Source: Roseivirga sp. 4D4
GTDB taxonomy: Bacteria > Bacteroidota > Bacteroidia > Cytophagales > Cyclobacteriaceae
Length of the DNA: 64,000 nucleotides
Assembly (NCBI RefSeq): GCF_001747095.1
Contig: NZ_MDGP01000001.1
Coordinates: forward strand, 2,463,001-2,527,000
Reading direction: 5' to 3'
Positions 1 through 7,901 of the stretch are shown here, piece by piece. The position numbers were made by a program, and so were the translations under genes. The notes below the pieces were generated by a model that ran no database searches, was not told where the DNA came from, and worked only from the letters and a program-made list of their open reading frames with translations. Positions within the stretch are counted from its first letter, which is position 1. Each line of letters opens with the position of its first letter.

Positions 1-1
1 A

Positions 2-433
2 TGGGTAGGTATCGGCTTTGAAGACCCTGCTGGTTCAAGCTATATTTATTTCGAAGGGAATAAAAATCAATTTCACATTCAGTCAAAAGCAAAAATTTCT
101 GGAGATGCAATTGTTAATGGTGATGTCGAAGCTATGAAAGTAAAAGTCAGTGTAAACCCCGGCAACTGGCCAGATTATGTCTTTGCTTCGAGTTACGAGC
201 TCAGAGCTTTAAGTGAGGTGGAGGATTTCGTCAAGAAGAATGGTCACCTACCTGAAGTGCCCTCAGCTGAGAAGGTAGAAAAGGAAGGGCTCGATTTAGG
301 AAATATGGATGCTACGCTACTGAAGAAGGTGGAAGAGCTGACGCTTTATATGATTGATATGAAGAAGGAGATTGAGGTTTTGAAGGAGGAGAATAAGAGA
401 CTAAGTAATGAAGTAAAGAAAGTGAAGAAGTGA
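2..433 (+). CDS. Surface/tail-fibre-like protein, C-terminal part (5' end outside the window)
   Basis: The frame is open from base 2, so only the last ~143 residues are present and the real start lies upstream. The first ATG inside the window (134) is unlikely to be the start because coding-like sequence continues above it. The visible part has a beta-rich stretch, then the motif YVFASSYELRALSEVE and LPEVPSAEKVEKEGLDLG, then a heptad-like, Lys/Glu-rich coiled coil to the end. This tail is common at the C-termini of large secreted Bacteroidota proteins of the tail-fibre/peptidase-S74-like kind, where it is thought to trimerise or be an intramolecular chaperone. That role is family knowledge; the substrate or adhesive part is not visible. 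Confidence 0.7.
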   Translation, partial: WVGIGFEDPAGSSYIYFEGNKNQFHIQSKAKISGDAIVNGDVEAMKVKVSVNPGNWPDYVFASSYELRALSEVEDFVKKNGHLPEVPSAEKVEKEGLDLGNMDATLLKKVEELTLYMIDMKKEIEVLKEENKRLSNEVKKVKK

Positions 434-438
434 TTTTT

Positions 439-537
439 CGTCATTGCGAGGACATGGGACGAAGCAATCTCCAACTAGCTTGCTGAGACCTGATTTGGAG
501 ATTCCTTCGTCAGGCTATCGTCTTTCTCGGAATGACG
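439..537. repeat. Imperfect palindromic intergenic repeat
   Basis: The outer arms CGTCATTGCGAG (439-450) and CTCGGAATGACG (526-537) are inverted with one mismatch. Inner arms GACGAAGCAATCTCC (458-472) and GGAGATTCCTTCGTC (498-512) are inverted with one mismatch. The whole unit could fold into one long hairpin. This sequence type is a familiar dispersed intergenic repeat in many bacterial genomes. A second, different palindromic unit lies at 34197-34272. Confidence 0.6.
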
Positions 538-550
538 TTTATTCAACACA

Positions 551-584
551 AAAAAAGCGACTCCGATACATCGGGGCCGCTTTT
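551..584 (-). terminator. Rho-independent terminator of the rplM-tsf operon
   Basis: Read on the minus strand there is a ~12-bp stem (AAGCGGCCCCGA pairing with TCGGAGTCGCTT, one mismatch, loop TGTA) followed by seven Ts. It lies about 25 bp past the tsf stop. The plus strand also has a shorter T-run, so it may work weakly in both directions. Confidence 0.8.
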
Positions 585-606
585 GTGTTTTATAATTTCG
601 GATTAA

Positions 607-1437
607 TTACCCGATAGATACTCTTTTGAAAGCTGTAACTGTCAAACCTTTGTTTACTGAATCAAGGTACTGGGCTACAGATTGCTTAGGCTCTTTTACG
701 AATGCCTGGCTTAACAATGTGTTCTCCTTGAAGAACTTCTGAAGCTTACCTTGAGCAATTTTATCAAGGATAGCCTCTGGTTTACCTTCCTGACGTGCCT
801 GATCTCTTCCGATTTCGATTTCTTTTTCAACAACCGCAGAATCAACACCGTCCTTATCAAGAGCAACAGGGTTCATTGCAGCGATTTGCATACCCACATC
901 TTTACCAGCGTCAGCAACGTCAGCATCACCAGCACCTGTCATAGCAACTAGTACACCTAGTTTGCCATTTGAGTGGATGTAAGAAGCTACTTTCTCTCCT
1001 GAGATAGTTTCGTATGCAGTAACAGCAAGTTTCTCACCGATTTTACCCAAAAGCTCAGTCACCTTTGCTTCAACAGTAAGGTCTCCAAGACTTAGAGCGT
1101 TCAATGCAGCAAGGTCAGCAGGGTTGTTAGCTAATGCAGCGTCAGCGATCTCATTTCCAAGTGATTGGAAATCTTCGTTTTTAGCAACAAAGTCAGTCTC
1201 ACAAGTAAATGCTACCAAGTGAGCATTAGTACCATCTTCGCTAACTCTTACAAATACACTACCTTCTTTAGTTTCTCTATCAGCTCTTTTCTCAGAAAGT
1301 TTTTGGCCCTTCTTTCTAAGAATTTCAATCGCTTTATCGAAGTCGCCTTCGGCTTCTACCAATGCCTTTTTACAATCCATCATGCCGGCACCGGTCATTT
1401 GTCTTAGTTTATTAACTTCTTGTGCTGTAATAGCCAT
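607..1437 (-). CDS. tsf: Elongation factor Ts
   Basis: Guanine-nucleotide exchange factor for EF-Tu in translation (cytoplasm). The 276-residue length is normal for the family. An N-terminal UBA-like helical domain carries the conserved TGAGMMDCKKAL segment (residues 15-26), followed by DFDKAIEILRKKG and the ETKEG junction into the core; the C-terminal dimerisation part is complete. It is the last gene of the rplM-rpsI-rpsB-tsf operon, the standard rpsB-tsf pairing. It is separated from rpsB by 95 bp that contain a strong hairpin, which might adjust its level relative to S2. The ATG start matches the usual MAITAxxV beginning. Confidence 0.97.
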   Translation of the reverse strand: MAITAQEVNKLRQMTGAGMMDCKKALVEAEGDFDKAIEILRKKGQKLSEKRADRETKEGSVFVRVSEDGTNAHLVAFTCETDFVAKNEDFQSLGNEIADAALANNPADLAALNALSLGDLTVEAKVTELLGKIGEKLAVTAYETISGEKVASYIHSNGKLGVLVAMTGAGDADVADAGKDVGMQIAAMNPVALDKDGVDSAVVEKEIEIGRDQARQEGKPEAILDKIAQGKLQKFFKENTLLSQAFVKEPKQSVAQYLDSVNKGLTVTAFKRVSIG

Positions 1438-1475
1438 TTTTATATTGTTTTATTAATTACAGATTGGTCTAAACA

Positions 1476-1512
1476 AAAATTGAACATCGAAGCGGATCCA
1501 ATGTTCAATTTT
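1476..1512 (-). promoter_or_regulatory. Hairpin between rpsB and tsf (possible attenuator)
   Basis: AAAATTGAACAT (1476-1487) and ATGTTCAATTTT (1501-1512) form a perfect 12-bp stem with a 13-base loop. On the minus-strand transcript the 3' arm runs into a T-rich stretch, so it resembles a weak, AT-rich terminator or an RNA-processing/stability element. Position is observed; function is inferred. Confidence 0.5.
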
Positions 1513-1532
1513 GATTATGATTCAATTAAATC

Positions 1533-2303
1533 TTATGCTTCTTGTTTTTCAGTCTGCTGATCAGCAGCTTTCTTTTCTTCCTCAGCTCTCTCTCTTTCTC
1601 TCTCCTCTTTGTCTTCTTTACGAGCAGACAATCCTTCTTCGATCGCTTTTCCGAAAGCTCTGGTGATAATTTCAATTGACTTGAAAGCATCATCATTACC
1701 AGGGATAGCAAAGTCAGCCTTGGTTGGGTCAGAGTTAGTATCGCAAAGTGCAAAAACCGGGATATTCAACTTCTTAGCTTCTGCTACTGCAATATGCTCT
1801 CTCTTTACATCGATCACGAAAAGTGCAGCTGGAAGTCTAGTCAGGTCAGAAATACCACCTAATAGTTTTTCTAGTTTTGCTTTCTCACGAGTCTTCATCA
1901 AACGCTCACGCTTAGCAAGTGCTTTGAAGCTTTCGTCTTTCATCAACTTGTCAATACCTGACAATTTCTTGAGAGACTTTCTCATGGTAGCAAAGTTGGT
2001 TAACATACCACCTAACCATCTTTCTGTAACGAATGGCATGTTTAGTCTTTGTGCTTCTTCAGAAACGATAGCTCTCGCTTGTTTCTTAGTAGCGACAAAC
2101 ATCACCTTTCTTCCAGAACGGACGATGTTCTTAACAGCGTTTGATGCTTCTTCGAGGCTGCTAAGGGTTTTGTTAAGATCAATAATATGGATACCATTCT
2201 TCTCCATGAAGATGTAAGGTGCCATACGAGGATCCCACTTTCTCGTCAAGTGCCCAAAGTGAACACCAGCATCAAGTAAGTCTTTGTTAGTAATTTTTGA
2301 CAT
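1533..2303 (-). CDS. rpsB: 30S ribosomal protein S2
   Basis: Small-subunit ribosomal protein uS2. The N-terminus has the conserved VHFGHLTRKWDPRMAPYIF signature around residues 13-31 and the GGMLTNF motif, and the core ends with the RAFGKAIEEG region. After the core there is a ~30-residue highly charged Glu/Lys/Arg tail, a common extension in Bacteroidota. The gene lies 24 bp downstream of rpsI in the same operon. The family normally has ~230-260 residues, so 256 is complete. Confidence 0.97.
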   Translation of the reverse strand: MSKITNKDLLDAGVHFGHLTRKWDPRMAPYIFMEKNGIHIIDLNKTLSSLEEASNAVKNIVRSGRKVMFVATKKQARAIVSEEAQRLNMPFVTERWLGGMLTNFATMRKSLKKLSGIDKLMKDESFKALAKRERLMKTREKAKLEKLLGGISDLTRLPAALFVIDVKREHIAVAEAKKLNIPVFALCDTNSDPTKADFAIPGNDDAFKSIEIITRAFGKAIEEGLSARKEDKEERERERAEEEKKAADQQTEKQEA

Positions 2304-2327
2304 TATATAACTTGATATAGATTCTAA

Positions 2328-2714
2328 TTAACGTTTCGAGAACTGGAATGATCTTCTCGCTTTTCTTCTTCCTGGCTTCTTACGCTCAACCATTCTAGGG
2401 TCACGAGTAAGGAAACCTTCGCTTTTCAATGCAGGTCTGTGCTCAGCATCCACTTCGCAAAGTGCTCTTGAAATAGCTAGTCTAATCGCTTCAGCCTGAC
2501 CTTTTGGTCCACCACCATCTACATTTACTTTGATATCAAAGTTTGTAGCCTGCTCAACTTTCACTAAAGGCTGCTTCACAATAATTTCTAAAACATCAGA
2601 GTTAAAGTAATCTTTAACAGTTTTGCCATTTACATTAATGTCACCATTACCTGGCTGCATGTAAAGTCTGGCTACAGATGTCTTTCTTCTTCCGATTGTA
2701 TTTGTTACGTCCAT
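2328..2714 (-). CDS. rpsI: 30S ribosomal protein S9
   Basis: Small-subunit protein uS9, whose basic C-terminal tail reaches toward the P-site tRNA. It has the N-terminal GRRKTSVARLY motif, the central GGGPKGQAEAIRLAISRAL motif and the typical C-terminal KKPGRRKARRSFQFSKR with the final Lys-Arg. At 128 residues it is full length. It begins 10 bp after the rplM stop, the widespread rplM-rpsI pairing. Confidence 0.97.
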   Translation of the reverse strand: MDVTNTIGRRKTSVARLYMQPGNGDINVNGKTVKDYFNSDVLEIIVKQPLVKVEQATNFDIKVNVDGGGPKGQAEAIRLAISRALCEVDAEHRPALKSEGFLTRDPRMVERKKPGRRKARRSFQFSKR

Positions 2715-2724
2715 TGAAGCGATC

Positions 2725-3171
2725 TTATAATTCTTTTACTGTTGGTTGTTGAGCCTCATGTGGGTGCTCAGCTCCTTCATATACATATAGATTGTTGAAA
2801 AGACTTCTTCCCAATCTATTCTTAGGCAACATACCTCTTACAGCTCTTTCCACTAAAAGTGTAGAAGATTTCTCTTTCAACTGTCTAGGTGTAGTTGCTT
2901 TTTGACCACCTGGGTAGCCAGTATAAGAAAGGTACACTCTGTCTGTCCACTTCTTTCCTGTCAACTTCACTTTGTCGCAATTGATTACGATTACATTGTC
3001 TCCACAATCAACATGCGGAGTGTAGCCTGGCTTATGCTTGCCTCTAATCATTTTAGCTACCTCACTTGCCAAACGTCCCAATGCTTTTGAGTTGGCGGCA
3101 TCAACCAAGACCCACTGCTTATCTGCAGTTGCATTGTTGGTCGATTTTGTCTTATAACTTAGTGTATCCAC
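2725..3171 (-). CDS. rplM: 50S ribosomal protein L13
   Basis: Large-subunit protein uL13, an early assembly protein. Motifs: the VLVDAANSKALGRLASEVA N-terminus, HVDCGDNVIVINCDKV, the YPGG turn and the VRGMLPKNRLGR signature. The start is GTG at 3169-3171; an in-frame TAA about 30 bases upstream excludes a much longer protein, and the DTLSYKT beginning matches Bacteroidota orthologues. It is first in the rplM-rpsI-rpsB-tsf operon, behind a good -33/-7 promoter at 3230-3260. Confidence 0.96.
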   Translation of the reverse strand: MDTLSYKTKSTNNATADKQWVLVDAANSKALGRLASEVAKMIRGKHKPGYTPHVDCGDNVIVINCDKVKLTGKKWTDRVYLSYTGYPGGQKATTPRQLKEKSSTLLVERAVRGMLPKNRLGRSLFNNLYVYEGAEHPHEAQQPTVKEL

Positions 3172-3229
3172 TTCAGTATATTTAATTGACTTTTAATACT
3201 TTATTCAGTCCTCCCCTTAAAAAGGGACA

Positions 3230-3260
3230 CAAAGATAGAAGTTTGATTTTTCAATTCCAA
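3230..3260 (-). promoter_or_regulatory. Bacteroidota-type promoter of the rplM operon
   Basis: On the minus strand TTGG (3257-3260) is followed after 19 bases by TATCTTTG (3230-3237), matching the -33 TTTG / -7 TAnnTTTG pattern. The predicted transcript would have a ~55-base leader with a small CCCTT-TTT-AAGGG hairpin. Confidence 0.65.
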
Positions 3261-3338
3261 CACCACTATTAATAATTCTTTTCAGAATTAAAGACCTGAA
3301 TAACCTGAGGTCAAAATGGACAGCTAGGAAGTCGAGAA

Positions 3339-4049
3339 TTAACGCTTGTTTGCCATCAGTTGTTTGCGCAAAACAGCCATATCTTTAGGGTAAGGGGCTT
3401 GTACGGTGATGTTCTCTTTGAAATTGTCAAAAACAAGTTCATGAGCGTGTAACGCGAAACGCTTGATCAAAGGGAGTTCTTCGGTGTCTTTTTTGAGTTT
3501 GAACTTCCTCTTGATCTGTGAAAGGAACAAAGGATCACCTCCATACATCTGGTCGTTGATCAATGGAGCCTTGCTCTGCGAAAGGTGAATTCTAATCTGA
3601 TGCATACGTCCCGTTTCAGGAATACATTCAACTAAAGAATGAAATTTATACAGCTCTAAAGTGCTGACAGTCGTTTTAGCAGGTTTGCCTACTGCATAGT
3701 CAATCTTAGTTGTGCCTTTGCTTAATGCGTAGATCGGCAGGTTTATAAGCTCTGCCTTGAACTCATGTACCCCATGTACAAAGGCGTGATATACTTTCTT
3801 AATGGATCGATGCTCAAACTGTAATGAAGCATGACGATAGGCCTCCTTATTTTTTGCCAAAAGAATACACCCAGAGGTCTCTTTGTCAAGTCGATGGCAT
3901 GCCGAAAGATTTTCATCGTACTGCTTTGCCAGCTTCTGCAAATTTACCGGATCGTTACGGTCTTCTAGCGAAGCCATAAACGGAGGTTTATTGACAACCA
4001 TAAAGTTGTCATCCTCATAAATGATTAATGATTCGAAATTGATTTTCAT
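3339..4049 (-). CDS. RluA-family RNA pseudouridine synthase
   Basis: Converts uridine to pseudouridine in rRNA or tRNA; the exact target cannot be read from sequence. The catalytic Asp is D55 in the HRLDKETSG motif, followed by the GRMHQIRIHL motif and a C-terminal FALHAHELVF strand. At 236 residues it lacks an N-terminal S4 domain, as do many RluA/RluC-like short forms. It follows the histidine kinase gene by 23 bp on the same strand and probably shares its transcript, though no functional link is obvious. Confidence 0.88.
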   Translation of the reverse strand: MKINFESLIIYEDDNFMVVNKPPFMASLEDRNDPVNLQKLAKQYDENLSACHRLDKETSGCILLAKNKEAYRHASLQFEHRSIKKVYHAFVHGVHEFKAELINLPIYALSKGTTKIDYAVGKPAKTTVSTLELYKFHSLVECIPETGRMHQIRIHLSQSKAPLINDQMYGGDPLFLSQIKRKFKLKKDTEELPLIKRFALHAHELVFDNFKENITVQAPYPKDMAVLRKQLMANKR

Positions 4050-4072
4050 GCGCTGGGCAAAATTAACAAGAA

Positions 4073-5170
4073 CTAAGCGTCTTCTTGTTCTAGCAACTCA
4101 AGTTCCAGTCGGGCCTCCTCTTCCATTTCTTGAGTACTTTGACCGATAGGCAGTTTAAAACTAAAAATCGAGCCTTTCTTCACTGTACTAGTCACATTGA
4201 CCTGAGTCTCGTGTGCTTCCAGTATGTGCTTCACAATAGCAAGTCCCAACCCTGTGCCACCACCTTCTTTGGATCTTGACTTATCAACTCTGAAAAATCT
4301 CTCGAAAATTCGACTTAGGTCCTCAGGAGGAATCCCCACTCCCGTATCACGGATGAAAACCTTAACTTCATTTTCTTCAGTCTCTATGCCAACCTCTATA
4401 TTCCCATTGTCGGTATACTTGACAGAATTTGACACAAGGTTCATGAGTACACGGTAAATGCGCTCCGCATCTGCATGTACGAATATGGGTTCACTGTATT
4501 CTCTATCAAAGCCAATTGTGAGCCCCTTCTTTTCAACTTTATTTTCAAGTTGATCGATAACCTCATGCGCGGTTCGCACAATATCAAAATGCTCCATGTG
4601 CATTTTGATTTCACCCGTTTCTATTTGCGATAGTGTGAGCAGGTCATGAATCAAAGCATCAAGATTATCCAAACTCTTTGCTGCTCGTTTCAGAAACTTC
4701 TTACGGACTTTCTTATCGTCAACAGCACCATCTAATAAGGTATGTACAAATCCCTGTGCCGCAAAAACAGGCGTTTTTAACTCATGACTCACATCTGCCA
4801 AGAACTCTCGTCTGAAAGCCTCCAATTTCCTGAGGTCTTCTATCTCCTTGTTTCGATTAACCCCATAGGTATAGATTTCTCGATTGATGCGCTTTAAAGG
4901 GTTGTTGGTGTCAGAGGCGTCACCGGCATCAATAAAAGAGAAATCCTTCTTCCTCATTTTATTCAACACCTTATATATCTCTCCTATTTCTTTAAAGACT
5001 AAAAACTCAAAAGTAATGTAAACTAATAGGTAGGTGGCCGCGAAGGATAATAATGCGGTCACTAAAAGACCTTGCTCAGAAACATCCGGCACCAGAGATA
5101 AAAACGCAGTGGTTACAATAGCAACGACTACTGCTAAGACCAATGCAACGACTCTGGAATTTAAAAACAT
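4073..5170 (-). CDS. PhoR-like sensor histidine kinase
   Basis: Membrane-bound two-component kinase. Two closely spaced transmembrane helices (about residues 7-28 and 34-56) leave almost no periplasmic loop, so it probably senses something in or at the membrane or through partners. HisKA has the H-box HELKTP with H129. The HATPase domain has the N-box (NLVSNSVKYT), G1 (DTGVGIP), F-box (ERFFRVD) and G2 (GGTGLGLA). The C-terminus is a Glu-rich tail. It lies 2 bp after the response regulator gene. Architecture matches the PhoR group common in Bacteroidota, but control of phosphate genes is not shown here. Confidence 0.9.
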   Translation of the reverse strand: MFLNSRVVALVLAVVVAIVTTAFLSLVPDVSEQGLLVTALLSFAATYLLVYITFEFLVFKEIGEIYKVLNKMRKKDFSFIDAGDASDTNNPLKRINREIYTYGVNRNKEIEDLRKLEAFRREFLADVSHELKTPVFAAQGFVHTLLDGAVDDKKVRKKFLKRAAKSLDNLDALIHDLLTLSQIETGEIKMHMEHFDIVRTAHEVIDQLENKVEKKGLTIGFDREYSEPIFVHADAERIYRVLMNLVSNSVKYTDNGNIEVGIETEENEVKVFIRDTGVGIPPEDLSRIFERFFRVDKSRSKEGGGTGLGLAIVKHILEAHETQVNVTSTVKKGSIFSFKLPIGQSTQEMEEEARLELELLEQEDA

Positions 5171-5172
5171 CT

Positions 5173-5859
5173 CTAAGCTACTTCGAACTTATACCCTACG
5201 CCCTTGACGGTTGAAATATATCCGTCACCTATTTTCTCACGTACCTTTCTAATATGTACATCAACGGTTCTGGCCAGTACATAGACATCGGTCCCCCAAA
5301 TATTCTGAAGCAATTCGTCTCGACTAAAGACTTTATTTGGGTTCTGCGCTAAGAAATAAAGTAACTCAAACTCTTTCTTAGGCAATGTAAATTGATCTCC
5401 GTTAGCGCTCACCGTATAGCTCGATCGATCAATCGTTAGATTACCTGCAACAATCTGGGGCTTCTTTTTATTCTTACTTTCTTTCCTAAATAGCGCACTA
5501 ATGCGACTCATTAAAGCCCTCGGTTTGATGGGTTTTGTAATGTAGTCATCAGCGCCTGCCTCAAAAGCTGCTACTTCAGAGTACTCCTCTGTCCTTGCTG
5601 TCAAAAAAGTGACGTGTGCATCTGACATTTCTGGAATTTCCCTGATCTGACGGCAAGTTTCAACGCCATCCTGTTCGGGCATCATAATATCTAGGAGGAT
5701 AAGGTCCGGAACGAATTTCTTGGCAATAGAAACGGCCTTCATACCGTCTTCTGCAATTTCGACCTCATAACCTTCTTTCTTAAGGTTGTACTTTAAGAGT
5801 TCAAGGATGTCAAGGTCATCATCTACAACGAGTACTTTAGGGCTTTGCTTGTTTGTCAT
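5173..5859 (-). CDS. OmpR/PhoB-family response regulator
   Basis: Receiver domain at residues ~8-125 with the acidic pocket D13-D15, phospho-acceptor D57 (LILLDIMMP), T88 and K109 (ITKPIKP). A C-terminal winged-helix DNA-binding domain follows, with the LPKKEFELL and RTVDVHIRKVREKIG segments and the VKGVGYKFE wing. It is the first gene of the pair with the kinase at 4073-5170, its near-certain partner. The target genes are unknown. Confidence 0.93.
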   Translation of the reverse strand: MTNKQSPKVLVVDDDLDILELLKYNLKKEGYEVEIAEDGMKAVSIAKKFVPDLILLDIMMPEQDGVETCRQIREIPEMSDAHVTFLTARTEEYSEVAAFEAGADDYITKPIKPRALMSRISALFRKESKNKKKPQIVAGNLTIDRSSYTVSANGDQFTLPKKEFELLYFLAQNPNKVFSRDELLQNIWGTDVYVLARTVDVHIRKVREKIGDGYISTVKGVGYKFEVA

Positions 5860-5920
5860 GGATTTTCAGTTGTCTAACAAAGATATACGAAATATAGACT
5901 CTCGGACAACTAATTTTCAA

Positions 5921-6724
5921 TCACTCAACAATCGCCATAGGATGCTTTAGGTTTTCGGCTTTCTTGAGCTCAACGCGCAAATAACCCACGTATATCTTTG
6001 CTTGAAACTTAAGCGGAACCTTATTGAGGTCATCTGAAAGCCAGACTTTCAAAGTATTGTCCTCCTCAAAGAGACTGTCTTTTTCAATAATCGGTACAAG
6101 GACAACTGATTTGACTTTACCAAACTTGGTCTTGATTACTTCTCTACCCGTAAACTTCACTCGAAAAGGTTGTTCTTTCTCATCAAAAAAAGTCTGGATG
6201 GTGATAATCTCACCAACTTTGAGCTTGTTAAAATCGATTGACCTTAGGTAATAGTACCCAGTCACCATATCCTGAACATTATGCGGTATGGCATACTCCT
6301 CTGTCCGCTCAAGTCGTTTCGTTTCCTTATGCAACTTATTAACAGTCACCGAATCACGATCGTGATGAAAGTAGAGGATCTCGTTTTTTCTAAAGCGACC
6401 TTCTCTTATGTATCGGTAGAAACGTTGAGGAATCAGCTGTTCGGTATCATAATAGGTACCCCAATTATCTCTGACTGGCGAGAAGAAATCGAAGATACCA
6501 GAAGTCCGTGCATTGATGTCAATTTTCCAGGTCGGGCGATCGTTAATCGTGTAAATGATATCACTCACACTAAAAGTAGCTTCAGCCGCTTTTACAAACC
6601 CAATAGATGCCTTCATTTCCAGGCGTTCACCTGGTTTAAAGGGCATATCATCTGTCAGGGCATAATCTTGAGCAAAGGTTAGGTGAAAAGCTGCCAAGAA
6701 TAGGATAGAAAAAAATAGTCTCAT
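5921..6724 (-). CDS. DUF3108 secreted protein
   Basis: Predicted periplasmic protein of unknown function. I chose the ATG at 6724 (267 residues): it opens with the signal peptide MRLFFSILFLAAFHLTFAQ and has AGGAAAG just upstream. A longer reading to 6826 would overlap the previous gene's end; an intermediate start at 6757 is possible. The body (FKPGERLEMKASIGFVKAAEATF, KVWLSDDLNKVPLKFQAKI) matches the DUF3108 beta-sheet family, a lipocalin-like fold widespread in Gram-negatives. It lies just downstream of the aminopeptidase gene on the same strand. Confidence 0.78.
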   Translation of the reverse strand: MRLFFSILFLAAFHLTFAQDYALTDDMPFKPGERLEMKASIGFVKAAEATFSVSDIIYTINDRPTWKIDINARTSGIFDFFSPVRDNWGTYYDTEQLIPQRFYRYIREGRFRKNEILYFHHDRDSVTVNKLHKETKRLERTEEYAIPHNVQDMVTGYYYLRSIDFNKLKVGEIITIQTFFDEKEQPFRVKFTGREVIKTKFGKVKSVVLVPIIEKDSLFEEDNTLKVWLSDDLNKVPLKFQAKIYVGYLRVELKKAENLKHPMAIVE

Positions 6725-6767
6725 TTTAAACTTTCCTGTCTTTCTGACAAATGCCATACCAATAATT

Positions 6768-7808
6768 TCAAAGAGAGGGGTATTGCGCTTTAAGGTATTC
6801 CAAATATGCGAGAAGATCTCCGTCAAATTTTTGCTCTAATGTGAGTGCTAAAATGTCCTGCTGAGAATTGTATCTCAGCAACGACATAAAGAAAGTATTA
6901 TTTGGTGTAAAATTATCAAAATAGCCGACATAACGCTGTGATTTAAAGTCAACAGTATCAAAATTGACTTTGATATCGTCAATCAAAGCCGCTTTAAGAG
7001 ACACCTTTTTTTCTAAGTCCAAATCTGTCAGTGTTTGATACAAAGAATCCAGGCGTTGAGCTGCTCCAAGCATATAACTCTTGAAAGCTTCTTCGTCTGC
7101 ATTCTTATCAATAAAATCGCTTACCTCTTGGCTCCCCTCACCATACTTTTCTTCTAAAAACATTATTGCTCCCCTATCTCCAATAAAAGAGGCCAGGTTT
7201 TCATTAAAGGTTACCGAATCTTTTACAAATAGGGTTCCATGGGTTAGTTCATGAATGATCAAACTCGCTAAGTCACCCTCTGACCTGTTGAGCATGTTGG
7301 ACAAGACAGGGTCTTTGAACCAGCCCAATGTTGACCAGCCACCGGCAGTTCTTAAACCCACTTCCATACCCTCTTCTTCACGAATTCTTCTGGCTTCGTC
7401 AACCGCTTTTTCTCTATCAAAGAAACCCTTATAGGGGAACTTACCCACTATTGGGAAGTTCCAGAGCCTTGGCCGAAAAGCAAAGGGCTCACAAGCAGTA
7501 ATCACAAACATGGAAGGCTGACCCTGCTGATCGAATATGGTCGAATAATTCTCTGAATAGTTTATTCCTAGCTTTTCAAAAGCGAAAGCCTTAGCCTCCA
7601 AAACCACCTGTACCTTCTCTCTCTGATCTGCAGTGATTGTTGTATCCTGAAGGTATTCTTCCAAAGGAATTGACTGATTGATTACTCTTAATTGACCTCG
7701 TAATTGCATGAGTCCATAGTTCACCAATTCGAACTGCCAAATCACAGCTGAAATGATCAATACCAACAGTACTAAACCTACTCTTTTTAGTATTTTCTTC
7801 ACCTTCAT
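6768..7808 (-). CDS. Putative membrane-anchored aminopeptidase (COG4324-like zinc peptidase)
   Basis: Predicted zinc metallopeptidase tethered by an N-terminal transmembrane helix (about residues 8-24), with the catalytic domain probably in the periplasm. The HELTH zinc motif is at residues 186-190, with a downstream FNENLASF segment that supplies a third Glu ligand in this family. An upstream GGWSTLGWFKDPVLSNM block is also typical. Length (346 residues) fits the putative aminopeptidase family. Enzyme activity is inferred from family membership; the substrate is unknown. Divergently oriented from recA. Confidence 0.75.
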   Translation of the reverse strand: MKVKKILKRVGLVLLVLIISAVIWQFELVNYGLMQLRGQLRVINQSIPLEEYLQDTTITADQREKVQVVLEAKAFAFEKLGINYSENYSTIFDQQGQPSMFVITACEPFAFRPRLWNFPIVGKFPYKGFFDREKAVDEARRIREEEGMEVGLRTAGGWSTLGWFKDPVLSNMLNRSEGDLASLIIHELTHGTLFVKDSVTFNENLASFIGDRGAIMFLEEKYGEGSQEVSDFIDKNADEEAFKSYMLGAAQRLDSLYQTLTDLDLEKKVSLKAALIDDIKVNFDTVDFKSQRYVGYFDNFTPNNTFFMSLLRYNSQQDILALTLEQKFDGDLLAYLEYLKAQYPSL

Positions 7809-7901
7809 TAGGATGTAAAAATAAGCCTTAATCTATCGTTGTTAATTGAAGTCTTTACTACTATCTTCACAGACTATTCTGAACACAAATACCCCATAAA
7901 G

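Noticed and set aside
1609..2217. Plus-strand open frame across rpsB
   Set aside because: It is the antisense shadow of the S2 gene; the product has no domain and the minus-strand frame is unmistakable.
7837..7878. Possible recA promoter (TTG, 20 bases, TATCTTCA)
   Set aside because: The -7 match is imperfect and I found no SOS box, so I did not list it.
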